From Mycobacterium sp. SVM_VP21 (GTDB lineage Bacteria; Actinomycetota; Actinomycetes; Mycobacteriales; Mycobacteriaceae), in the NCBI GenBank assembly GCA_024758765.1, contig CP101406.1, forward strand, positions 4,712,001-4,776,000: DNA of 64,000 nt, read 5' to 3'. Each line of letters begins with the position of its first letter. Positions within the stretch are counted from its first letter, which is position 1. A program made the translations under genes and the position numbers. The notes under the pieces were generated by a model. It ran no database searches. It saw nothing but the letters and a program-made list of their open reading frames with translations, and was not told the origin of the DNA. Positions 38,168 to 44,959 of this stretch are shown here, piece by piece.

Positions 38168-38920
38168 TCACCCAGAGAGACGGTCAACATCCGTTCTCGC
38201 TTGACCTGAGGCACTGTTTGCTGCCTGACCAGCGGTTGAATTATCGCCGGCCGGTGTGGTTGCGGGTTCCCTGTCCTTGTGTCGGTGGGAGGCGAGGAAG
38301 TCGTCGACGATGCGTGTGCAGTCGTGGGCAGTCATGGTGCGCAGGCCGGTCATCCGCGCGAAGGCGAATGGCCCGATGAGTTGGCACAGTACGAGTTCGA
38401 CGTCGAAGTCGCCGAGTTCAGCGCGGGCTTCGGCGCTTTGCAGTATGGCGTCGAAGGGTTGTCGGTATTGGTCAATGACTCGTGCGCGCAGGGCCCTAGG
38501 GGCGTGCTCGGTACTGGCGTGATCGGTGGTTGCGGTGGGGCCCAGGGCGAGCCAGGCCAGCGCGGTGACGTGCAGCGGGGCGTCGTCGAATAAGGCGGCC
38601 TGGCGGGTGAGCAGTTCGATGAGCCGTTCGCGCAGCGTTCCACTGGCGGGTGCAGGCGGGGTGACTTGGGGCAGTAGCCGCTCGAAGGTCGCTGCAAGCA
38701 GCTGCGACGAGCTGTTGAAATGACGGTAGAGGGTGGTGCGAGCCACCTTGGAGGCTTTGGTGACCGCATCAATGGTGACGGCCTCAACGCCGCCGCTGGT
38801 GAGCAGTGCGGCCGCTGCGTCCAGTAGGCGATTGCGAGACCGGATCCGGCGGGGGTCGATGTCGTCATCGTCCTTGCTGTCATCGTGGCCGAACTGCAAC
38901 CGGCTGCTCACCTCGCTCAC
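38168..38920 (-). CDS. TetR-family regulator next to an MmpL gene
   Basis: 250 residues from a GTG (MSEVSSRLQFG). An acidic stretch (DDSKDDDDIDP) precedes the HTH: NRLLDAAAALLTSGGVEAVTIDAVTKASKVARTTLYRHFNSSSQL. The C-terminal domain is TetR_C-like, with RVIDQYRQPFDAILQSAEARAELGDFDVELVLCQLIGPFAFA. The last 25 residues (after HRHKDREPATTP) are low complexity, and the DNA there contains the direct-repeat motif at 38195-38214, so the native C-terminus may have been altered. Divergent from the DUF6188-mmpL genes, which it probably represses. Confidence 0.86.
   Translation of the reverse strand: MSEVSSRLQFGHDDSKDDDDIDPRRIRSRNRLLDAAAALLTSGGVEAVTIDAVTKASKVARTTLYRHFNSSSQLLAATFERLLPQVTPPAPASGTLRERLIELLTRQAALFDDAPLHVTALAWLALGPTATTDHASTEHAPRALRARVIDQYRQPFDAILQSAEARAELGDFDVELVLCQLIGPFAFARMTGLRTMTAHDCTRIVDDFLASHRHKDREPATTPAGDNSTAGQAANSASGQARTDVDRLSG
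38195..38214. repeat. imperfect 20-base direct repeat, copy A
   Basis: TCTCGCTTGACCTGAGGCAC matches TGTCACTTGATCTGAGGCAC at 43002-43021 at 17 of 20 positions, in the same orientation. The pair brackets the tetR-DUF6188-mmpL block, as would remnants of one mobile element end or a recombination site. Confidence 0.45.
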
Positions 38921-39051
38921 CTCGCTGCTTCCGGGTTTTTGGCCGGCGTTGCGCGCTTGGGCCGATTATGGCACCAACGGTAGCCCAGCGAAACGGTTCG
39001 TCGCTGGCAGTGCCATCGTGTTCCGGATTGGCTCCGTGACACCCAGTGATT

Positions 39052-39076
39052 GCTACCGCTAGTAGTGTAGCGCTAC
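39052..39076. promoter_or_regulatory. GTAGC-type operator candidate upstream of DUF6188/mmpL
   Basis: The perfect 10-base palindrome GTAGCGCTAC (39067-39076) has another inverted half-site GCTAC at 39052-39056. A related GTAGCGTAGCGATA occurs at 39636-39649 just before mmpL. Both lie in control regions next to the divergent tetR, so they are likely binding sites of that regulator. This is inferred. Confidence 0.45.
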
Positions 39077-39120
39077 CAATAGTACCATTTGTGCATCGCT
39101 CGACGGTTGATGGAGGCGCC

Positions 39121-39555
39121 ATGTACACCCAATGGATCCAAGCGTGCACTGTGCAGCGGGTGTCGCTGCGTGGCGGGCTGATGTTGGGCTTCGATGACGG
39201 CAATGAGGTGGTCATCTACAGTCCGCTGCTGCTTACGTTGCCCGCTGTCGGTGACTTTCCGATCGAGGCAGTGTTCATCGACCCCGCCCGGGTCGCGACT
39301 CATGAGATCCCACTGCTGGACTTCGCCGGCGCGGTGTGCACGCAGGCATGGTGCGGTGATGGCGGTGCGCTGCACCTTGGCTTTTCGAGCGGACACGGCA
39401 TCGACGTTGACGCCCATCCGGAGGTCACCGCCTGGGAGTTGTACGGCCGGCACCATGGCTACATGGCGTGCCTGCCGCAAGGGCGGGTCCGGGTGGTCCG
39501 CTATGACGTCCCCGAGGCCTACGACTCCGAGGTAGATCTCGCCGCACGTCGTTAA
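39121..39555 (+). CDS. DUF6188-like small protein
   Basis: 144 residues starting MYTQWIQACTVQRVSLRGGL. It shows repeated beta-strand motifs: GLMLGFDDGNEVVIYSPLLL, ALHLGFSSGHGIDVDAHPEVTAWELYG and MACLPQGRVRVV. This GDG/NG strand-turn pattern and the EAWELYG..G..M.CLPQG ending resemble the actinobacterial DUF6188 family, of unknown function. GAGGCG precedes the ATG. It sits 108 bases upstream of mmpL in the same direction and could be co-regulated with it by the divergent TetR. Confidence 0.72.
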   Translation: MYTQWIQACTVQRVSLRGGLMLGFDDGNEVVIYSPLLLTLPAVGDFPIEAVFIDPARVATHEIPLLDFAGAVCTQAWCGDGGALHLGFSSGHGIDVDAHPEVTAWELYGRHHGYMACLPQGRVRVVRYDVPEAYDSEVDLAARR

Positions 39556-39665
39556 TGGTTCATTCCGCAATGGCCTACGCCGGGCCGCGCGTGGGGCCCG
39601 GAATAGCACCCGTTTCGACCACTGTGGCACTATGAGTAGCGTAGCGATATCGAAAGTTTCGTTTG

Positions 39666-42600
39666 ATGGGGGGTGGGGTGATCGACGGCGATCGGGACTT
39701 CTCGGGTACCACAGCGACACTGCCGAAACGGACTGGCGGTTCGGCCCCTGCGGCCGCTTCCAGCGAGTACAGCGTGCGATTGGCCGCCCTGGCCGGGTTC
39801 ACGGTGCGACACAAGGCGCTGGTGATGGGGGCATGGGTCGGCGTTGCGCTCGTGCTGGCGCTGCTGTTTCCTCAGCTGGAGACGGTGGTGCGGCAGCAGT
39901 CGGTAAATCTGCTCCCCGGCGATGTCCCGTCGTTTCAAACGGTGGACCGCATGAGCGCGGCGTTCAGCGAACAGGGTTCCAAAACGATGGTGTTCGTGGC
40001 GATGGAAGACCCCGCCGGGTTAACCCCCGCGGTGCGGCAGCACTACGAGCAGCTCGTGGCGCGGCTCAGCGCCAACACCGATCACGTCCTGCTGGTTGAA
40101 GACTTGCTGGCCGACCCTGTCACCGCGGCCCACGCGGTCAGCAACGATCACCAAGCTTGGTATCTGCCGGTGGGTGTGGCTGGCACCCTGGGTGACCCCA
40201 CCGCGGCCGCCTCCGTGCAGGCGGTGCGCGATATCGCCGCTGGGGTGTTCGCCGGCACGTCGACCACAGCGTATGTGACGGGGCCGACGGCGACCTTCAG
40301 TGACATGATCGCCTCTGCCGAGCATGACCTGCTGCTGATTTCGATCGCGACTGCCGGCTTGATCGCGCTGATCCTGCTGATCGTGTACCGGTCGGTATTC
40401 ACCGCGCTGCTGCCGCTGCTGGTGATCGCAGTGAGCCTGGCCGTTGGGCGCGGTGTGCTATCGGTACTGGGCGAGCTGGGCATGCCTGTCTCGCAGTTCA
40501 CCGTGGCGTTTATGACCGCGATCCTGCTGGGTGCAGGCACCGATTACACCGTATTCTTGATCAGCCGCTATCACGAGCAGCGGCGCACACACGTGCCCGC
40601 CGACCAGGCCGTTATCCACGCTACCGCCAGCATCGGTCGGGTGATCCTGGCCTCGGCGGCCACCGTCGCGTTCGCGTTTTTGGCTATGGTGTTCGCCCGC
40701 CTGAGTGTGTTCGCCGCGCTCGGCCCTTCGTGTGCGGTCGCAGTGCTGATCGGATTCGCAGCCACCGTCACACTGCTGCCGCCGGTGCTGGCGCTCGCGT
40801 CCAAACACGGCATCGGCGAACCCAAATCCGATCGCACCCGCCGGTACTGGAACAGCGTCGCGGTCGCGGTGGTCCGGCGCCCCGGCCGGTTATTGATCAC
40901 CAGCCTGGTCATATTACTGCCCTTGGCAGGAGTCGCAGCGACAATGAAAATCAGCTACGACGACCGCAAAGGCCAGCCCGCCAGCACCGCGAGCAACCAG
41001 GGCTACCAGCTGCTGGACCACCACTTCGGCAAAGATATCGTCATCCCTGAATTCCTGGTGGTGGAAAGCCCCACCGACATGCGCACCGGTAAGGGGCTGG
41101 CAGACCTCGACGAAATGGCCTCCCGCATCTCCCAGATCCCCGGCGTCACCAAAGTCTCCGGGATCACCCGGCCCACCGGAGAGCGCCTCGAACAGGCCCG
41201 ACTCTCGTGGCAGAACGGCCAGATCGGTGACAAGTTGGCTGGCGCCGTCGCCGACGGCAACGAACGCAAGGACGACCTCACCAAGCTCACCGACGGCGCC
41301 GACCAACTCGCCAGCGGGCTCGCACAGCTTGACACCACCCTGCGCAGGGCTTTGACACCACTGACCGGGATACTGGCTCAAGCTCAGTCCGCGGGCGCTC
41401 AGGCCCAGCAGTTCCGACCGTTGCTCCAACAGCTTTCAGCGACCGCCCCGGCCATCGACCACGCAATCCAATCCGGCCCCGGGCTGCGACCTTTGGCGGA
41501 ACAAGCCCAAAGCGCCATCACAATCCTCGACCCCCTCGCCGCCGCCCTCAACACCTCCCCGTGGTGCCTCACCACGCCGCAATGCGCCCAGATCCGTGAT
41601 CAGGTTCAGATTCTGGTGAGCTTGCGCGACAGCGGATTCTTCACCGAGGTCGCCGACCTCGGTGACCACTACAACCCCACCAGCAACGCCACCGTGGCTG
41701 GCGCCCTCACCGATGTCCAAAACGCGGTGACCGGCCTGGACAAGGCCTTCGGAGCCCTCGGTGATCCCACTGATCTGGCCGGCAACATAGGTCGACTCCA
41801 AGACGGCATCAGTCGACTCGCCTCGGGCGCCCAAGCACTGGCAACCGGCGTGCACACCTTGGCCGACAGCAACATCGAACTGCTGTCCGGGATGAGCCAG
41901 ATCGCCACCCAACTGCAGAACTCGGCTCGCGCCAGCGCCTCCTCAGACTCTGCCAGCGGCTTCTACCTGCCCGCCAACGTCTTCGAGAACCGCCGATTCG
42001 CCGATGTGGCGAAACAATTCCTGTCAGCCGACGGCAAAGCCGCACGCTTCGCCATCGAATCGACACCCGACCCCTACAGTGGCGCAGCAATCCGCCTGGC
42101 GCACGAGATCGTCGACGTTGCCAACGCGGCGCGCCCCAACACATCACTGGCAGACGTCACCGTCTCGGTTGCCGGGTTCCCCGCCGTCAACTCCGACATC
42201 CAACGGCTGCTGCGGGCGGACTTCGCCCAACTGGCCATCGCCACCCTGCTCATTGTCGGCCTCATCCTCGTGGTGTTGCTGCGCGCCGTGCTGGCCCCGC
42301 TGTACCTGCTGGGCACCGTCGTGTTGAACTACCTGGCCTCACTCGGCATCGGCGTCCTGATCTTCCAATGGGGACTCAACTACGAAATCGCCTGGCCGGT
42401 GCCGCTGTTGGCATTCATCATCCTGGTAGCAGTCGGCGCCGACTACAACATGCTGCTCGTCTCACGGCTGCGCGAAGAATCCGGACCCAACATCCGCGTC
42501 GGCGTACTACGCACCGTCGCCAACACCGGCTCCGTCATCACCTCAGCCGGCCTGATCTTCGCCGCCAGCATGTTCGGCCTCACCACCGGCTCGATCGCCA

Positions 42601-42839
42601 TCATGATCCAGGCCGGCCTCATCATCGGCTGTGGGCTCCTCCTCGACACCTTCCTGGTGCGCACCCTCACCGTCCCCGCCATCGCCACACTGCTGCGCGA
42701 AGCCAGCTGGTGGCCCAACGTGCGGCACCGTCATCGCGGCCGACGGACCCGACAAGTTGCTGATCGTAGATCCACTAGCGAATCGGCCAGGCATGGTCAG
42801 GATGGTCAGGGCGTACCGGGAAGCGGTGAACGAGGCTGA
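39666..42839 (+). CDS. MmpL/RND-family lipid transporter
   Basis: About 1057 residues. The RND/MmpL plan is complete. TM1 lies around 50-70, a periplasmic porter domain runs to about 220, and TM2-6 follow with the proton-relay motif GAGTDYTVFLISRY (Asp-Tyr near 292-293). A cytoplasmic loop follows, then TM7. Next comes a very large second periplasmic domain with coiled-coil Ala/Gln/Leu-rich sequence, and then TM8-12 with VGADYNMLLVSRLREE. MmpL proteins export envelope lipids or siderophores. No MmpS is adjacent. The last ~40 residues (after SWWPNV) are Arg/Gly/Ser-rich and unlike the family end. ATG 39666, TTG 39663 or GTG 39678 could be the start. Confidence 0.9.
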   Translation: MGGGVIDGDRDFSGTTATLPKRTGGSAPAAASSEYSVRLAALAGFTVRHKALVMGAWVGVALVLALLFPQLETVVRQQSVNLLPGDVPSFQTVDRMSAAFSEQGSKTMVFVAMEDPAGLTPAVRQHYEQLVARLSANTDHVLLVEDLLADPVTAAHAVSNDHQAWYLPVGVAGTLGDPTAAASVQAVRDIAAGVFAGTSTTAYVTGPTATFSDMIASAEHDLLLISIATAGLIALILLIVYRSVFTALLPLLVIAVSLAVGRGVLSVLGELGMPVSQFTVAFMTAILLGAGTDYTVFLISRYHEQRRTHVPADQAVIHATASIGRVILASAATVAFAFLAMVFARLSVFAALGPSCAVAVLIGFAATVTLLPPVLALASKHGIGEPKSDRTRRYWNSVAVAVVRRPGRLLITSLVILLPLAGVAATMKISYDDRKGQPASTASNQGYQLLDHHFGKDIVIPEFLVVESPTDMRTGKGLADLDEMASRISQIPGVTKVSGITRPTGERLEQARLSWQNGQIGDKLAGAVADGNERKDDLTKLTDGADQLASGLAQLDTTLRRALTPLTGILAQAQSAGAQAQQFRPLLQQLSATAPAIDHAIQSGPGLRPLAEQAQSAITILDPLAAALNTSPWCLTTPQCAQIRDQVQILVSLRDSGFFTEVADLGDHYNPTSNATVAGALTDVQNAVTGLDKAFGALGDPTDLAGNIGRLQDGISRLASGAQALATGVHTLADSNIELLSGMSQIATQLQNSARASASSDSASGFYLPANVFENRRFADVAKQFLSADGKAARFAIESTPDPYSGAAIRLAHEIVDVANAARPNTSLADVTVSVAGFPAVNSDIQRLLRADFAQLAIATLLIVGLILVVLLRAVLAPLYLLGTVVLNYLASLGIGVLIFQWGLNYEIAWPVPLLAFIILVAVGADYNMLLVSRLREESGPNIRVGVLRTVANTGSVITSAGLIFAASMFGLTTGSIAIMIQAGLIIGCGLLLDTFLVRTLTVPAIATLLREASWWPNVRHRHRGRRTRQVADRRSTSESARHGQDGQGVPGSGERG

Positions 42840-43001
42840 TGGGACCGAGCCGACGGCACGAGCGCGGGCTCGTGTCTCATGCTTCGGGTCCCAGCCGGAG
42901 CCAAGCAGTGTTCCTTCTGGCCGACAGCCCGGGCCCGCGCTCGTTCCCCGCCACGAAAGTCCACTTACCCCAGTTCAAATGGCAAACCATCCGCTGCCGA
43001 T

Positions 43002-43021
43002 TGTCACTTGATCTGAGGCAC
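43002..43021. repeat. imperfect 20-base direct repeat, copy B
   Basis: TGTCACTTGATCTGAGGCAC is the partner of the copy at 38195-38214 (17 of 20 identical). Similarity extends weakly upstream (CCATCCG here, ACATCCG at copy A). It begins about 160 bases after the mmpL stop. Confidence 0.45.
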
Positions 43022-43050
43022 CGCAGGTCAGCGTCCCCGACCTGCCTCAG
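43013..43050. terminator. hairpin downstream of mmpL
   Basis: CTGAGGCA (43013-43020) pairs with TGCCTCAG (43043-43050), and GCAGGTC (43023-43029) can alternatively pair with GACCTGC (43039-43045). It may be a terminator for mmpL, or part of a mobile-element end since it overlaps direct repeat copy B. Confidence 0.4.
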
Positions 43051-43181
43051 ATAGATCGACAACGGACAGTAGAACGGCCGAAGAAATGACACGAACTTGA
43101 GACAAACCCAGATGACAACACGTGAGACAACCTGCATCGCCGCAGCTCAGAGCGACACCGTATGACGCGCAGCATGAGAAC

Positions 43182-43400
43182 CTACAGTCGCATATTTGAG
43201 AGCATTACCTGACGGAATGACGGCGCCAACCGGGGCCGGGCACGCCGTAGCACCGCGCTCATGTCGGCAGGTTCGCATACATCGGGATCGGGATGGCCGT
43301 TGAACAGAACCGCCAAGTGGAGGTGGATCGTGTCGCGCCAACGCGCTTCGACAATCTTAGCCGCGCGTTGGCCTTCGTCGCTGAGGTCTTCGGGCGACAT
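43182..43400 (-). pseudogene. small ORF, probably the remnant of a longer gene
   Basis: From ATG 43400 it would encode 72 residues (MSPEDLSDEGQRAAKIVEAR...). The same frame stays open and protein-like for about 28 codons further upstream (WEVRYSGAEIRLNRTAELDD) without any ATG, GTG or TTG until a stop. That pattern suggests a gene that lost its start region. No family was recognised. It lies among degraded DNA between mmpL and the frameshifted SnoaL gene. Confidence 0.4.
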
Positions 43401-43597
43401 CTTATGGTCGTCAAGCTCAGCGGTACGGTTGAGCCTTATTTCCGCGCCGGAGTAGCGGACTTCCCACGGTGACCCGCGCGGCTGTCAACCGGCCACGACG
43501 GTCACGCTGTGGTGCGGTAAACCCAGCGGCTCCTCGGGTGTTTGAATCTCACGCTGTGCGCCATGGCATGTGCTTCGGCGTCACCCACCACCGCGAA

Positions 43598-43944
43598 CTA
43601 CCCGTCGATAATCACGTAGAGATTCGGCACCTTGTCGTCGCGGATGATCAGTACGTCGCGACCGGATGCTAGGGCGGGGCCGTCGGCGGGGCCCAGCGCC
43701 CAGGCGTAGGTGACCAGGTCGTGTGAGGTCTGCGTCGGGCTTGTGCGGGTGATGACGGTATCCGGGAGCTGCACCTGCAGAGCGGCGATCGCCGTCTTGA
43801 CGCTGGCGTGCCCGGTGAGCGCGGCCGCGGGCTCACCGACGAACACGTTCTGTGTGCAGATCTCGGAGATCGCCTGCTCCCGAGCGTGCCCGCTCGGGAG
43901 GCCCAGGCGTTCAGGTGGGCGACGATCATGCCCTCGAAAGACAT
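43598..43944 (-). pseudogene. frameshifted SnoaL/NTF2-like polyketide-cyclase-type gene
   Basis: The start MSFEGMIVAHLNAW (ATG 43944) is in one frame. The rest of a SnoaL-like domain, from REQAISEICTQNVFVGEPAAA to KVPNLYVIIDG, is in another. Joined, they give the usual ~115-residue protein: N-terminal helix, GHASVKTAIAALQ, then beta strands. The switch falls at 43877-43900, where a perfect inverted repeat CTCCCGAGCG-TGCC-CGCTCGGGAG lies. The break could be a real mutation or an assembly error at a hairpin. Confidence 0.6.
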
Positions 43945-44346
43945 GGCTGGCTCCCTCGCTGGTTGAGGTAGCCACGACAGGCTCGGAGAAGCGCCGGAAG
44001 ATGTGGTCACCAACGGACGAGTCGAGGTAGGCCCGCGCTTCTAAGTAATGTCTTTGTCACCTATATCCACAAGTCGGCGCGGCGGCAGAAGATGCGCGAC
44101 ATCGCGCGTAGCGCCTCAAAATAGCGTTCAAACGAGCCTCGATGGCAACAGTAAGCGCCGCGCGGCCACGAAGCGTGCAGTGTGAAGGCCCGGCATATCG
44201 TTGACGGCGCCACTAGGGCGTGGTGTCGATGCCTGCCATGCGTGGGAGCCCGCCCTGGCTCGGTGATCTTCGGCCCCGGCTAACGACGCCCGGGGCGCCG
44301 AACCGAAAGCGCGGCTATCGCGCCGCTGCGCGCTGGCCCGATGTCG
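43945..44346. other. 400-base intergenic region, no gene seen
   Basis: Between the SnoaL remnant and the HxlR gene. Short ORFs are unconvincing. No tRNA cloverleaf, terminator with strong stem or promoter consensus was recognised. Confidence 0.5.
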
Positions 44347-44796
44347 CTACCTCGACATGTCCGCCAAGATGACCTGCCCGGGATCGATCACCTGGCCGTC
44401 GCCATTGCGCAGGCACGCCCGTACCGGTTCGCCGGTCGTGGTGTCGACGAATCGTCGCCCGTTGTCCCGCTCGGGCGGCATATGAGTGCGTCCCCACTGC
44501 GCCAGCGCGGCCAGCACCGTACTCAATTCGCGCCCCGCAGAGGTCAGCTCGTAGCGCTGCCGCCGTCGATCTCCGGGTTCCTGATAGTCGACCGCGGTCA
44601 GTATCCCGGCGGCGACCAGTGCCGCCAGTCGCGAGCTGAGAATGTCGGGGGCCACCCCGAGTGTGCTGCGGAAGTCCGAGAATCGTGATCTCCCCAGCAG
44701 CGCTTCGCGCACGATCAACATTGCCCACCGTTCGCCGAGCACGGACATGCTCCGTGTGATCGGGCAGCTGTCCTGCGACCACGCTTCTTTGCGCAC
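44347..44796 (-). CDS. HxlR-family transcriptional regulator
   Basis: 149 residues. The HxlR signature is clear: a conserved cysteine near the start (SQDSCPITRSMSVLGERWAMLIVREALLG), then RFSDFRSTLGVAPDILSSRLAALVAAGIL and the wing region with RYELTSAGRELSTVLAALAQWG. HxlR proteins sense formaldehyde, quinones, hypochlorite or disulfide stress through that cysteine. Divergent from a large LuxR regulator. Alcohol dehydrogenases and an RclA-like flavoprotein lie within 10 kb, which fits an electrophile-stress role, as inference. The divergent region holds CCCTAACCC/TTAGGG-type inverted elements (about 44803-44855). Confidence 0.88.
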   Translation of the reverse strand: MRKEAWSQDSCPITRSMSVLGERWAMLIVREALLGRSRFSDFRSTLGVAPDILSSRLAALVAAGILTAVDYQEPGDRRRQRYELTSAGRELSTVLAALAQWGRTHMPPERDNGRRFVDTTTGEPVRACLRNGDGQVIDPGQVILADMSR

Positions 44797-44959
44797 CTCG
44801 CACCCCTAACCCTATACCTCTGGGTTGGATTCTCCTATCCAGTGGTGTTAGGGTCAAGTCGTGATTCCCCGGTCGGCGGACAAGCGCACGATCAGTCGGT
44901 GCGCGTCCGCGGCCATGCCGGCCGGCCGCGTAGCCGGGACGAACCGGTAACGATCGGCC

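Noticed and set aside
37673..38204. Several overlapping ORFs between the membrane protein and tetR
   Set aside because: None has codon usage or sequence typical of mycobacterial proteins; treated as degenerate DNA.
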